From assembly GCA_003508835.1 (NCBI GenBank), contig PUFA01000077.1, forward strand, positions 2,246,001-2,310,000: a stretch of 64,000 nucleotides of DNA. The letters run 5' to 3'. This document shows positions 45,535 through 58,416 of this stretch, piece by piece. This stretch comes from Eonycteris spelaea (lineage: Eukaryota; Chordata; Mammalia; Chiroptera; Pteropodidae). Made by a program: the position numbers and the translations under genes. Under the pieces are notes generated by a model. That model had not been told where the DNA came from and made no database searches. It worked only from the letters and a program-made list of their open reading frames with translations. Positions within the stretch are counted from its first letter, which is position 1, and every line of letters starts with the position of its first letter.

Positions 45535-45725
45535 CTTCTTAGTGGTTAAACAGCTTCAGAGACGGCCAAACCTGGGTTCAAATTTCAGCTTTTCTATTTT
45601 CAAGCTGTGTGATCTTGGAAAATGTGTCTACATATTAGTTTCCCAGTTGGCAAAATGTGGATGATACTTATATTGTGAGGATTGAATGATACATTTTAAG
45701 TAAAGCATGGGCTCATTATAAACAA
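45535..45725 (+). mobile_element. MIR SINE, sense (intron 1)
   Basis: CCTGGGTTCAAATTTCAGCT, then AAGCTGTGTGATCTTGGAAA, then AGTTTCCCAGTTGGCAAAAT, a clear sense MIR. A weaker second copy follows at about 45775-45950. Confidence 0.85.
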
Positions 45726-46534
45726 CCCCTACATGGCATTATCATTTTGGCTGAAGAAAAGCAATAGAATATATTGGAAAATATGGCCAACCTGAAGTCA
45801 GAAAACCTGGCAAGGAACTGGGGTCTGAATTGACTGCTTTCTACATGACCCTGTGTGAACTGTCTAAACTCTGAGCCTCAAGGTTGTGGGATCAGATAAG
45901 ATCATGTCCATGCAGTATAAACTATAATGTACTAGGAAAATGCAAGTTATTGTGGTAAATTATATCAAGATGAGACGAATAAATATATTAAAAAAAAACC
46001 CAGTAATAAAAATAACAGATTCCCAAAGACAGAACCAGGAAGAAATGTGGAGCAGATCCTTTAAAATAAAATATAAACAGAAGCTGTGACTCAATGGAAC
46101 AGCAGGTTCTAATTGCCTTATTATCAAAAGCCACATTGACAAGGATGTTATTGGTGCAGCCTGCCCACAGGTCCTCGCTGGTTCCCACAACTCTGTCTGT
46201 AACTGGCTGCACATCTGCCATGTGCGCTGCTGTTTGATAATCAAAGAGGGAAGAAACAAGTGATCCAGCCTCTCATCTACCACAGTCACACCATTCTACT
46301 CTCCCCATGATGTTGTTACAGTTTGTCTCAAGTGTTTATTTATAAAGTAACTTTATATCTACAGATCTGTTCCCTCCAGCTCCCACTCTCATAAGTACTT
46401 AATCTTCTCTGTTTACATCCAGGTTTGAATCACATCCTTAAGAAAAAAAGAAAACAAAAACAGCGCATGACTATCGTAGCTCTATAACGCACTGGGATAA
46501 GGGAAATAAAATTAAAGCCGTGCACACTTCCTTT

Positions 46535-46910
46535 GTGCTTTCTAAAATTCATTCGACAAACATGACTTGCACGCCTACCCCTGCCAGGTCCTATTCAAGG
46601 GAAGGAAGGCCCAGTGAAAAGGCGAATGGGTTCTCAGACGTCATTATTAAGAGAGGACAATGGCAGGATGGAGGCATGAGGTGGAGAAAACGCAGAGAAA
46701 CGACGGCCATCACCTGGTTCTGGTGGGGAGTGTGAGAAGCGGGGGTTTCCTCTGCAGGAAGAGAGACTCTGAGCTAAGCATTAGAAGAAGAGCCAGAATC
46801 AGCCTGGCAAAGGGCTCGGAGGAGCCCATGGGCATTCCTGAGGGTGGGGACAGCATGGCGGAACGAAAGCACCCCAGGGAGAGAAACCACGTTGGGGGTG
46901 GAAGAGGCTG
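46535..46910 (+). repeat. ancient interspersed repeat, unclassified (intron 1)
   Basis: TTCATTCGACAAACATGACT, then TGCCAGGTCCTATTCAAGG, suggests the mammal-wide family that begins 'ttcaacaaatatttattgagcacctac'. The remainder is diverged. Confidence 0.4.
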
Positions 46911-47754
46911 AGAGGAGCGGGGGAGGGGGAGCTGGAGGGGTGAGGCTGTGGACACCGCGGTACCCCTGGAGGGGCTTCCTTTGGTATCTCCTGGTGCTCA
47001 GACACCGTCCTGAGTCTCTGAGGGGCGGGCGGGAGAGGGGCCTGTGACCACTGGTTTCCTAGGACTTGATGAAAGCCAGCTACGCAGGTGAGGTGAGCAC
47101 TCAGTTCAGAGTCCATAAGCTGCCGAGGCGGGTCACAGCCACGGAGCCAGGAGGCTCCCGCACCAGGCTTTCTGATTCTAAAGGGCCTTTGCTTTCGACT
47201 ACATCATGCTGCCCCCTCAGCCAGCCCCCCCAAACCCCCAGGGACACTGCTCATGGAGTGACGTCGGAAGTGGCTCACCAAGTTCTGAGCATTAGCGACA
47301 ACCCACTACCATTGAAAACGACCCTCTCTCCCACCCCAAACTCCTCCCCAGGTCACACCAGTGCAACCCAAGACAGTGCTGTTATTTACCAACCATGATG
47401 GCTTAGAGCCTTTCTTCACCTTCACAGAGTTAACACTTCACATTTCAATTATTTGTTGAGCGAACTCAAAAGTTCATAAGGTAAGCATATGAGCTTGGTC
47501 TAAGGCACAGCCTTGAACTGAGAACCACATGAGTGGGAGCGACTCTTTTAGCTGGAACACGGATCTAGCTGGCCACCACACTTTCCCTATTTGCCGGCGT
47601 ATAAGCTACAAACAGAAAAGCACAGCCCCGCTATGGCCTTTGAGAATTCACCAGACCCACTGAGCCTCCGTTTCTTCGGCACAGTCTTCCTGCATGCCGA
47701 GTGAGCTCCCGCATGCTCTGGCATTGGGCGAATGCAGGTGAGCTGTACTACCTG

Positions 47755-48025
47755 TGTGGTGCAGGGCACGGCAGGCCAGCCCGGCTGCAGCCCCGCGGTC
47801 ACTCAATGCCCCCCGCGGAGGGCTCTCAGCATTCGGAGGTGGTGTGATTCCTCACCCAGGCATTGCTTTCTGACTGTGTGCACTGCGTGCTGCTGGAACC
47901 CCCGGGCACCCAGCCACCTCGCGGAGTAGGAATTTCTTTCTTTGTGACGCTCCTCGGCACGGCGCTGCCCGCTCCAGGCTGTCCACCGCACAGAGCGACG
48001 CTCGGCGACAACCAGGAGCGGGGGT
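47755..48025. promoter_or_regulatory. CpG-rich patch in intron 1
   Basis: About two dozen CpG in ~270 bp by eye (CCCCGCGG twice, CTCGCGG, GAGCGACGCTCGGCGAC), unlike the surrounding CpG-poor DNA. It could be a small CpG island with enhancer or alternative promoter activity. I see no TATA box or open reading frame that supports a transcript. Confidence 0.4.
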
Positions 48026-48174
48026 GTGTACGCCGCCCCTTTCACACTTTGCTGTCCACACGAGACTGTCACCTTTCTGTGTCCATTTAAAATCCACTTC
48101 GATGTAGTGAAGGGAGGAAGGCAGCATTTTGTGGGCACTGGCTGGGGTGTGGGGACCCCAGTGGGGGGGCCTTG

Positions 48175-48265
48175 ACACTCACACACACATTATCTCATTT
48201 AAGCTTCGCAGCCACACCGGGAGGTGCATATGATTATTCCTGCTTTTTACAGGGAAGAAGAGAGA
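48175..48265 (-). mobile_element. MIR fragment, antisense (intron 1)
   Basis: ACATTATCTCATTTAAGCTT, then GGAGGTGCATATGATTATTC, in reverse-complement MIR order, between the two CpG-rich patches. Confidence 0.5.
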
Positions 48266-48554
48266 GTCGGAAGGATGCCTGGCATCAAACATCTCACCTG
48301 GACACACTGGGTCTAATCCTACATCATGTCAAACTCCCCCTAAACATCTGCTGACAGCTCAGAACTTTAAACTCGGACCCGCTGGCCATCGCCACCTGCA
48401 TATATTAACAAGTACGACATGCACCAGGGGCACCTCATACTTAAAAATGGCTGGCAGACCATCTCACTCCCCACTCATTAACCAGCTCCATGGCTAACAC
48501 ATAAAAGCTAGTGATTAACAACATGACAGCCATGAACGAGAACCACTGTCGTGA

Positions 48555-48785
48555 TGATTCTACCGCTGACGGGATGTTGCCCGCGGGTAGGGCCCCCGCG
48601 GCCCCGCCATCTGTCCACCCACGCGTGAAACGGCCCCATTTTGCAGATGGCGAAGGAGAGGAGCAAGTGTTTTATGGCTCGTGCGAGGAGCGCGGGATCC
48701 ACGAAGGGCTCTGTTGTCCCTCAGAGCTGCCTGGCCGGGCGGAGCAACCCGGTGCCCGCGCAGGTGAAGGCGGAAGACTGTGACC
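48555..48785. promoter_or_regulatory. second CpG-rich patch in intron 1
   Basis: About 22 CpG in ~225 bp by eye (CCCGCGGG, CCCCCGCGGCCCCGCC, CACGCGTG, GCCGGGCGG, CCCGCGC). It lies 0.5 kb from the patch at 47755-48025. A further GC-rich part continues at 49060-49520. The function is unknown. Confidence 0.4.
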
Positions 48786-49955
48786 ACACTGCGCCATGCG
48801 ACCCTAACTGCGGACGGAGGCGAAGGGTGGGAACACCGGCATTTGTGCTCAGCAACACCAAATGTCGCACTGCTCAGAGGTAAATGCACCGCCGGGCCAC
48901 GTGGGTCTACATTCCCCGGTTAGAAGTAGAGCATGTCTGGAAACTCGACACTGAGGGCTACCTGGGTACAGAGGGAAAGAGGAGGGAGTGGCAAGAAAGG
49001 CCCCAGCAGCAAAATGCCCTCTGAGGAAAAAATGGGACCAGAAAAGGCACATGAAGGGCCCCGCCCGGCTGCAGAGCTAAGTGTCTGTACAGCCCCTGGG
49101 GCAACTTGGAGCCCGAGGTGATTATCTTACCATTAACCTTTCACCAGGCTCTGCGCCATGAACACTGGCCAAGGGGAGCGGGGCCAGGAAGTGCGGGCTG
49201 AAGCTGCCATGCCCAGCGCAAGGGCCAGCCGCACGGAGCATCTGTTCTCAGAGGCGAGTCTTCCTCGGGGACGGGCCACGTCCCAGGGAGCAGGCTGCGG
49301 TGGAAGCGCGTCTCTCCCCCGGCCCTCTTCCCTTCCCCTGTTCAGGTCCGCTCCTGCAGGAAGCCTTCTCTGACGCCCTAACCTTGACCAGGGACCTTCT
49401 TGCTGCCCGCACAGCACCCGGGCTCACCTGCCCACTGCTCACTCGGTGTCAAGTTGCCCGTTTTCTGGTTTTCCTTCCACTGGACACCGGGGCGCAGCAC
49501 CGGGGTCCTGCTTTCCGTAGACCAGTGCCTACCCCAGGGTCTATCTGCAGGGGCTGCTCAGAAAGAGTTAGGAAACGGATGCAAAGTGCTCTGTGCCTGC
49601 CGGCTTGCACTTAGGTGTGTGGGGGCGGTGAAGGCAAAAGGCAGACAGAGGCACGTCTTTCATTACAATATTTAGTTAATAAGAACACGCCCAGCCCTCG
49701 ATTACACAGGTGCTCTAGAATGAGTTTCACTCCTGTGTTTACGCTGAGCCCAACTTAGAGCACGGATAACAGTGTCTTTCGTTCATTTGCCCATTCATTC
49801 TTTTATTTATTTTCTTCTATGTGTGTGCATTTGCTATTCTTTCTTCTCTGTCTTTATTTCCAAAGGCCTGGAAGCGTCTCAAAAATTTCGTCTTCTCTCT
49901 GCACACTGACGAGGGTGGGACACCTGTATTTCACCAGCCCCGATAAATAACACTA

Positions 49956-50128
49956 CAGGCATACCTCAGAGACATTGTGGTTTGGTCCCAGACCACTGCA
50001 CTTAAGCAAGTAGAGCAACGAAGAGAACTGTAATCTTTTTGCTGGTGGATGGCCTCGCCTTTAATTTGTAAAAAATGCCAACACCTGTGAAGCACAGACG
50101 CGAAGGGAAATGAAACGCGTTACACCTG
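49956..50128. mobile_element. Tigger-type mariner MITE (intron 1)
   Basis: It starts CAGGCATACCTCAGAGACAT, continues TGGTTTGGTCCCAGACCACT, keeps the internal GTAATCTTTTTGCTGGTGGA, and ends GTGAAGCACAGAC...TTACACCTG. TA dinucleotides flank both ends. This is an internally deleted Tigger1-like element. Confidence 0.85.
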
Positions 50129-51509
50129 TATCTGCACATTTGCGCTGAATGTGTGCGCAGGGCTGTTCCCGCTGAACTCTCTCCCGGCCTTCCTCCATGG
50201 CACACGGAGGAAAAACGCAGCAGAACCTCCTCCCGGCGTCTGTAAGGTGAATAAATGCTGCCTGGGTCCAAAGGCAACGACTTCCCGCCCCCCTCAAAAA
50301 AACTGGGCCGACCCCGATGTTTTGACCACGTCCCTTCTTGAGCCACGACATTCTTGCCCGCCGCCGTGGCAGCCAGCCCCGGGCAGCCCTGGGATTAGGA
50401 GAACGTCTGGAATTCCTGCTGGGCTGTTCTCGTCATCAGAGTAGGCACTACGCAGGGGCTGCCCAGCAGCGAAGCTGACATGCCCCGCATTCTTGGTCGG
50501 CGCTTAAGCCTTTCGTCTGGTCCCTTGCACTGAAGTGATTTATAAAATACCTTGAGAATCCAATTACAGTTAATGAAATGATGGCTGTTTCAGTTAACCT
50601 CACCTTCCCATCTCCTCTCCTGTTTTTGCCATTCCTCAGGCCCACCTCCGGACTTTGACAGTCAGGGCTGGCTCACTCCTGGATCTTGGGTGCTGACCAA
50701 GCAAATGAGGCCTCTGAACTCGGTGGAGGTGGGGGTGGCGCAATCTCAGGAAACTGCGATAGGAAACCCACATATCGGGAAAGCTGCGTGAAGCTAGTTG
50801 TCTACAGAAAGTTTGATCTTTCCCCCTGGCTATGCGAATGCAGAAACGTGTAGTGCCTATGTGTCTGTGGGACATCAAAATGTGTGTCATAGTTAACAAC
50901 CTAATGCCACACGTTGTTTATGTACCAAATCACCCTCCCACGAGAGCGTGGTCACTGGAGACTGGGAGCCCCATCAATCTAGGTTCTGCCACCTACTTTG
51001 ACAGCACTACAGTGCCCTGTGGGAGGGAGTGTGTGAAGCGCTGAGTCACCTCCCCTTCCTCCTCCAGCCGGCTCTGCTCACCACAGTTCCCCTTGAGAAG
51101 CAGCTAAGGAACTGGCCAACTCCTTTTGGGAAGAGGTTGTGGGACAGAGAAAAAAGCTTATGCATCTAATGGGAGAGCGGTAGATCAGGCGGCCTTTAAG
51201 CTGCCTTCATGCACTGATGTCTGCTGACTGGATAAACACAGCGGTTCCTCGATGCCAGGTAGCTTGCTGAATGGTAGGGGGAAATAATGCAAAAACCTAA
51301 TGGTTTTCTATAACTCTGTGGGGACCTGTCTCCTCACGCCCCTCTTTCCTGTATCTCCTGAATTCTCTTCCTCTTCTGTGTCTCCACGTGAGCAGAGCCA
51401 CGAGAAGCAGACTCTGGTTCATATTAGTTTCAGGCCAGAATAGTTCAATCCACTTCTCATAGAACCAGAGATACTTTACACACCACATTCATTAGCATCT
51501 CCTGGAATC

Positions 51510-51830
51510 CTACCTGCTATGCCCCTGTGTGGAACATTCTTCTCCAAAATCTACCTCAAGATACAGGCCAACCTTCAGAGAGGCCCTTACAGACCAGCCT
51601 GTGTTCCTGGAACTCACTGTCCCGTGGCCCTGTGTCATCTCTGTCCTAGGATTTACCACTGCCTGAATTCACACATGTATTTGTTTTACTAGCTCACTGT
51701 CTTTCTTTCAGAATACAATGGATATTCCACGAGAGCAGGAGCTTACCTGTTCTTATTTACCACTATGACCCTGGCTCTTAGACTTGTGCCTGGACCACAG
51801 TAATCTTAAGAAAAGTTTGTTAAGTGAATG
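51510..51830 (+). mobile_element. L2 LINE 3' end (intron 1)
   Basis: GAGAGGCCCTTACAGACCAG, then CTCACTGTCTTTCTTTCAGA, GAGAGCAGGAGCTTACCTGT and a GTTAAGTGAATG terminus. Confidence 0.75.
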
Positions 51831-52164
51831 CCAGATCTCCTCCTCATTCCTCAGCGGAGAATGCCTCTGAGGTCACAATACCCAAGTTGTTGGCCATGTT
51901 TGCAAGGTTAAGACATATGACAAGTTTCTAAACGAATACAGAAAAGTCCTCTTTCATTTCTGTTTTATGCAATATCAGCCTTATTTCTTTGGTTAATGTT
52001 AAGATTCGTCGACTTCTCCCAATGCCATCTGCTACGAAAGGAAGAGTCCATTAAAAATGTATTTAGAAAAAAAAATTTTTTTTAAAGAATGTCTTCAAGA
52101 GATGTTCAGTAGAGTTATAAGATGTGATAAGATGAAACCTGCACAGACCAATATCTAGAAAATA

Positions 52165-52320
52165 TAGTTTCTGGTCTTGACTCCGTCACAAACTGATTTT
52201 AAGCAAGGCGCTTCGGTTCCGAGTCTATGCTTGTTTATAAAACGGGACAACCAGACTAGTCTACGGAGGAGCTAACAAGACAGTGTACCTGAGAGCATTA
52301 CACGAACTATAGTGCGTGTG
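52165..52320 (+). mobile_element. MIR SINE, sense (intron 1)
   Basis: CTTGACTCCGTCACAAACTG, then TTTATAAAACGGGACAACC, in sense MIR order; diverged. Confidence 0.55.
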
Positions 52321-53739
52321 GAAATCGGGAGGACAAGGCAAACTTTTTCTTGGAATGGTCTTTGTACGTAACGAGGCATAACGTGGCAGATGTCAAAGGC
52401 CTGGCGTTATTGTTTCTTTTTCTCCTTTTTGAGTCCCAAGTTGTTACGGCCTACATCCCAATTCCGTCCCATGCTTCAGAAGTGCAGACCATCTTCCCAA
52501 AGCAGCATCTGGCATAGCTAATTTGTTACTAAAGCCAATGATTAAACACGCATGATCACGTAGGCCTGAAAGGCTAACCATGATTTCTAGTTTTCCACCA
52601 TTAGTTTTCAGCTTTATCCAGTCAGGCTGTCTCCTGAGTTTGAATCTGGAAAGAAGATGGCTCACAGCTCTTGGCTACAGAGCCCTTAAGGAGAGAGCAA
52701 TTCTGCCATGTCGAATATCTTGCTGCTTCGTTTCCATTAAGGTATCTTGGCTTTTACATAAATTGTCAAGTAAAACTTGGCATCAAAACACAAGTGAGTA
52801 ACTTTCTTTGTAGAGGAGCTGACAGCTCAGCTGTGTATCAGAAAGATAGATGCTAAGGTTCAGCTCCAAAGGCGATTCCATCCTCTCTGGAAGGGAGCTG
52901 GGACCACAAAGGGCCTTGATTTGGGATTAAGTCAGAGCAAAATTTAGGAACGATCTTTATGGAAAGCTAACCCTGCAATGCCGATTGACCATGTCCCTCT
53001 CCATAAGTGTTGGTTTTGGAACTATAAAAGTTTTGGAGGTGCGAAAACATAATTGGAAAACTTTTTTTCCTGCTTAAAGGGCTAATTGATTTCACAGGTG
53101 TTTAATTATCATTTGCTGTGAGATAATACCTTGTAGTGCCATAAAAAAAACGGATTTAATTTCCAAGTGCTGGCAAAACCACTGCCAAAGCCAAGTCAGA
53201 ACTAAAGCTAGATAATTATTCTATAAATCAAACACACGGCCTCTTTTTTTTTTTTTTTTTTGGAAATTTTTAATAGTTGGGGATAATACTATCTGACAAC
53301 CTTGAAACTAGCATGAAAAGGGTTTTCCTGCCAAGTGCCAAAAAGGCAGTCGTCGGAGCATTTTGGGCAGTTTGGTTCATTAACGGTGACTCAGGCAACC
53401 TCAGGACCCTGCCTGCAGGCTTCTGAAACGTGCCAAGAGTTAAGGGCATCAGTGTGTGTCGAGACACAGAATTCTCTACTCATAGCCAACAGCCATATGC
53501 CCAATAAGGTCTACAGAAAGACAGACATGAAACCCAGCCTACCCAGCACAAAACCCGCCTGAAAACAACTGGAATTCTTTGGGTCCAAACTAAGAGTCCT
53601 GGATGTGGAAAGTGAAAGTTTTATCAATTTGATCAATGAATACTTTCCTACCGTATGCTTAAGGCACAGCACTTGTGCTTTCGGTCATAACGAGGGAGAG
53701 GAATCATGACATCAAAAAAAAAAAAAAGTTCACGGCTGG

Positions 53740-53860
53740 AAGGCGCCACAAAGATGTTCACAGCAAACATCCCAGATGAAAACAGCGAAGCCGAGCGAGG
53801 TCAAGTAACTTGCCCAAGATACCTGCACCAGGGGCAGAAGCAAGATGAAATGGAGAGTTC
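53740..53860 (-). mobile_element. MIR fragment, antisense (intron 1)
   Basis: CCCAGATGAAAACAGCGAAG, then GTCAAGTAACTTGCCCAAGA, then GGCAGAAGCAAGAT. Confidence 0.5.
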
Positions 53861-53957
53861 TGAGCAAGCAGAGAAAGGAAGAGACAGCTTGAAAATAGAT
53901 CTGGAGTTCCACCCTCATCCAACATCTAAAAATAAGAGAAGGAATTTTTTAAAAGGC

Positions 53958-54001
53958 AAAAAAAAAAAAAAAAAAGAAAAAGAAAAAAAGAAGAAAAGGA
54001 A
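53958..54001. repeat. A-rich tract
   Basis: An A18 run followed by GAAAAAGAAAAAAAG-type sequence in intron 1. It is probably an expanded simple repeat; I could not attach a retroelement body to it. Confidence 0.8.
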
Positions 54002-54494
54002 GTTTCATTCTGTAAGAAGAGTGGCTGTTTCTTCAACAGAGCCCCGTTTCTGTGGAAGTGCTTAAGCTGCCTTAAATAACTGGGGGTTTTGGATGGTGCC
54101 ACGCTTCATCTTTTTTTCTTTTATTCAGAAGCGCTGAAGTCATAACACGTTCCATTCGATTAAGTGTGCTTAAATGATTTAAGAAAGCGGGGCAATCTGG
54201 CTGGGCACACACACACTGCCGGCATTATTTACTTATGTCCGTGTACAAAGTGTGTGCACTCCCCAAATCACTGTGCCGTGTGGATTTTCAGGCAGTTTGA
54301 GTTGGCCTTCACAGTCCTGGTTACGGTGTGATGAGGCAAGACGCAGTGTGACTGGTGCCAGTCCTGGGTCCTCATAGAAGTCTGAGCCAAAGGCATGTGG
54401 GCAGCTAGGGCAGGAGTAAACGTGGGTCCCAGTATAATCTCAAAGGGACAGGAAGAAAGAGTCACAGGGCCTGGCTTACGATTGCAACTGAAAC

Positions 54495-54720
54495 TCCTGT
54501 AATCAATAATGGTGATAATAACTATAGCTAACATCCATTGTGAGCTTATTGCATGTCCAACCCTCTGCAACGCACTTTCTGTCTGACCATTTGCTCTTCC
54601 CACTACCTATGAGGTACGGAGTACTATGTCTCCTACTTTATAAAAGAGGAAATTGAGGATTATACCGAATTTGTCTAAATTCACTTAATACGTGGGCTGG
54701 TGGGCTTTGAACTTAGGCAT
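54495..54720 (-). mobile_element. MIR SINE, antisense (intron 1)
   Basis: TAACATCCATTGTGAGCTTA, CTACCTATGAGGTACGGAGT and TTTATAAAAGAGGAAATTGA, in reverse-complement order. Confidence 0.7.
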
Positions 54721-55289
54721 TCTGAGGACCGAAATTATTATACAGTATGCAGACTGCCTCCCTTCCACAGCGCTTCTCGAGATGTCCCATGGACTAGCTG
54801 AGCGAGCTCTGCTTGAGGAGCTCCATGACAATCACTATGGAAGCTACTGGACTGATTTATGGTCTTCTAGCCAGAGACGGCTGGCACTGTGCCAGATCTT
54901 TTCTCTGGCTCTGAATTGAAGATGATATCCTTCCTGAGGTTAGCCCCCAACTAAAGCATTACTCCCAGGTCCCGGGGAGCAGGCCGAGCAGGTGAGAAAC
55001 AAATGGCAGTTCATTTGCTATATTTCATCCAGACAGGACCACTTTTGGTACATAGAAATCAAGGCCTCTTCCGAAGAACTCGTATGATTCCTACTTTCCC
55101 AATTCACCGCAGGGCATGGTATCAAGACTCAGAAAATACCATTTCGTTACCTTATGAACCGGTGTGGAGCCCCTACTAGCTGTGCACATCCCTACGGCCA
55201 CATGGACATGACAGGGGAAAGACATCAATACCGTAGGTGACACTGACATTTCATCCATTTATCTGCTTTTCATCGAGTCACCATCCCCA

Positions 55290-55860
55290 TAATACTTACT
55301 GTGAACCTATTACGTAGCAGGCCTGCTACCTCAGAAGTGGGGACGACATGGTAAGCAAAACTTAATCACCGTCATCATTACATTTCTTTACCCTACAGAA
55401 TTTATAGACTTGCTTGGGAGACTGACGTTAAATAATTAACCATAATAAAATCAGCAGCTGTGGTGAGTGTTCCACGGAGAGTACTGATGGTCCTAGAGAG
55501 CACACAGAAGAGAGATTTGACCTAGTCAGGAGGAGGGGACTAAGTTAAGACCTAAAGCAGGGGTCCCCAACCCCCGGGCCACGGACAGGTACAGACAGGT
55601 CCGTGACCTGTTAGGAACCGGGTCGCACAGCAGGAGGCGAGCAGGGAGCCTGCAAGTGAAGCTTCATCTGTATTTGCAGCCGCTCCCCAGCGCTAGCATC
55701 ACCGCCTCAGCTCCACCTCAGATCATCAGGCATTGGATTCTCATAGGAACGCCAGTCCATGGTGCCACAAAGGTCGGGGACCGTTGCCCTAAGGGATAGG
55801 TCAGGGTCAAGCAGGACTTGGGGCGGAGATGAAGCACTGTGAGCAGGGTTGACAAAGGCT
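55290..55860 (+). repeat. ancient interspersed repeat, split by the hAT element
   Basis: It starts TACTGTGAACCTATTACGTA, with GACTTGCTTGGGAGACTGAC and TAAGACCTAAAG, and continues after the insertion as GGATAGGTCAGGGTC. It appears to be the same unnamed mammal-wide family as 20175-20600. Confidence 0.4.
55558..55786 (+). mobile_element. hAT-type non-autonomous DNA transposon copy B
   Basis: It starts CAGGGGTCCCCAACC and ends GGTCGGGGACCGTTG, imperfect terminal inverted repeats. The flanks ACCTAAAG (55550-55557) and CCCTAAGG (55787-55794) agree at 6/8. It is the same family as 24563-24773 in opposite orientation, and sits inside an older repeat (about 55290-55860). Confidence 0.7.
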
Positions 55861-55929
55861 GCCAACACAACTTTGGTGTGAAGGCCATCAAAATTTAAAG
55901 TCCGTTTGGGTAAGCAAAGTACACGCACC

Positions 55930-57150
55930 ACAACTAGTCACGTCAACAAGTAAGAGAATATCTTGCTATGATGCAGACTAAATCCATAAAACATTATGTA
56001 AAACAAAGGTTCGGGCTTCTTGCTACCTGGAAAACTGAGTGTGATTAAAGGCTGGATGTCGACAGGTAACCGCTTTCTGTTAAACATGCTGATCGTGTTA
56101 GCGCATTCTAGATCCCACACACCTGCTAAGCAATGGCTAACAGGCAGCAGACCTTAGCCCATGTTACAGACAGAAAAGCTGTGGCAGAAAACAGACTTAA
56201 CATCTTGATTGGATTTAATAAAAGATCGTTCAGATTGTTCCAGTTCATTTCACCTGCTCTTCCCCCAGGACCTGCCAACTCACCTATTTTAGCACTTATT
56301 TATGAGCCCCTTTTCCTGTGTCTGCAAAATTCTACGGGCTCTGCAGAGATAGTGCTGGTCCCTAAATAATCAGATTTTCACAGTAATTAAAAGCCAAATC
56401 CTCAACTCCCTAAATGCTATGAGCAGCTTGAATACCTGTATCTTGCCCTTACGTTGAGGAGCATCTCTAGGGTGAGGAGAATTAGGAAAGATCGAAACGA
56501 CTTAATTGCAGAAAGAGGCAGCGGTCAGGCTACGAAGTAGAAGTGGACGAAGAGGGAGAGGAAGCTGGGCTCCTGTTGGGATGACACACTCAGGAGCAAC
56601 CCCCGGGTCCTGGATTCTGCCTGTCCTCCAGTTCTGACCACTGTGGGGGCCTGGCCCGGGTCCTTCAGGTCCGAGAGGGCCCGTGAAGGCACTTTCCTGC
56701 CACAGTGATGAGTCCTTCCCGCTGACTTTAATAGTCTTTAAGGTGAAAGGGGTGAAGAGGGAATTTCAGCTATTAAGGCATTAATTTAAATTGGAGTTGG
56801 GAGCGAAAGAAAAGACACACTGGGATTTGCCCTGACAAAGACACTGTTTTCATCCCTCTGCCTCCTACACTAATTTAGGGATTATACCACCTACCCCCAC
56901 CTCCGACACAGCAAAATAAAGATCATATTGTCAGGCCGCACTAGACTAAACTGCCACCTGGATTTTTAAGGCTGCTCGTCCCTTAGAAAAGAATTGGAAG
57001 AAACAGTTGGGGGGGGGGATATAATTTAAATCATAAAATATATCATTTTCCATTCTTTAAATCAAAATCCTGCCTAGAATAATAAAACTAATGAGAAGGG
57101 TCCAAGGAAAGACTTGGTAAAAAATACAAAATATACTTATAAAGTGATGC
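55930..57150. other. intron 1, no repeat recognised
   Basis: Unique-looking DNA with a GC-richer section at about 56520-56730. No gene is recognised. Confidence 0.5.
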
Positions 57151-57164
57151 CTTCACAGACAGAA

Positions 57165-57375
57165 ATAATAACTATGTAACAAGCACTACAGTTTATACCA
57201 CACTCATACACTAAGCACTGGGCTAACTGCTTTACAGAGTGAAACAATCTAAGCGCCACAATCTGAGTTCAGTCCTGTTATCTATACCATTCTGCAACTG
57301 AACACAGAGGCTGACTGAGGTTCAATAATTTTCCTGGAATTACATAGCCAGTAAAGAAGGATAATTAGAATCCAA
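57165..57375 (-). mobile_element. MIR SINE, antisense (intron 1)
   Basis: CACTAAGCACTGGGCTAACT, then ACCATTCTGCAACTGAACAC and GGAATTACATAGCCAGTAAA. Confidence 0.7.
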
Positions 57376-58381
57376 ACATGGTGTGTCTGAACCTGAAGTT
57401 TGAGAACCTGCCAGACAGACGTCACCGGCATCTTGCATTGGCAGACGCTGATGTCTGAAGAAGAGGTATAGATGAGATCTTTCAAAGCATTGAGCACTGG
57501 AAATATGCTGGTGCTTGTTCCAATGGGCAATTCAAAGAAAGCACCACTAAACCGTAACAGACAGAACTTACGTGTGTGCTAACATTGAAAATTTTTTTTT
57601 AACCTTTTGCTAGGTTTTTCCGATTGCTGCATTCTGGATAAGTGACGATATTCAAAATCTGGCTTTCTCTCTCCCTTTCATCTCTTCTGATAGGGCGGTA
57701 GGCACATGCTCAGTTGTCTGAAATCATCCTGAACAGAGAAAAACCGCACCAAACTGCACGTTCATTCAACTGACTCGTTACTGTGAAATCTTCTAGTCAT
57801 CAATAATTCAATGATCAAACATATAGGCACAAAACCCTTGTTTAAAACCTTCCCGCTGGGAGATTGAGTACAGACTATGAGGAATAGTAATGAGGAAGAA
57901 TAAGTTAGCACCTACTTAATTTTTTAAAAAATCCCTATAACTGAACTTAAACTGAATTAAGATAGTTTCAAGTTCTTGCTTCTTCTGAAGTGGAAATGAG
58001 AAGGGGGTGGGATCAGATGAAAATCTAATGGGTGGCTATGGATCCTGAGATGGATGGATCCTGGTAAAGCACTACAGCTAAAGATATAAAACACTCACCT
58101 GAATTCACGTGCACACACCTGTGTCCCCAACACAGCAGCAGCAAAGCAGCAGAATGTCAGGAGAGCTACTCACTTTGCCCGTGGACCACAGACCGGCTGG
58201 GCATCCCTCGCTAAGTCTACTTACAAGCTAGGTGATAGTTTACACAAGTATCCAGGCATGGAGGCTAAGACATAACATTTTTTGACAAAAGGACAAGTTT
58301 CTCATTTAAAAAAAATGTTTCTTTAAAACCAGCAAATTCCACCTCCAATTTACTTATGGAAACTTACCAGCAATTTAAGCC

Positions 58382-58383
<2 letters not shown>

Positions 58384-58415
<32 letters not shown>
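58384..58415. repeat. (TG)n microsatellite, 16 units
   Basis: A pure TG run in intron 1. Confidence 0.97.

Positions 58416-58416
<1 letters not shown>

Noticed and set aside
46799..47116. Pro/Ser-rich frame in a GC-rich stretch
   Set aside because: It has overlapping frames on both strands, is GC-driven, and shows no domain or splice context.
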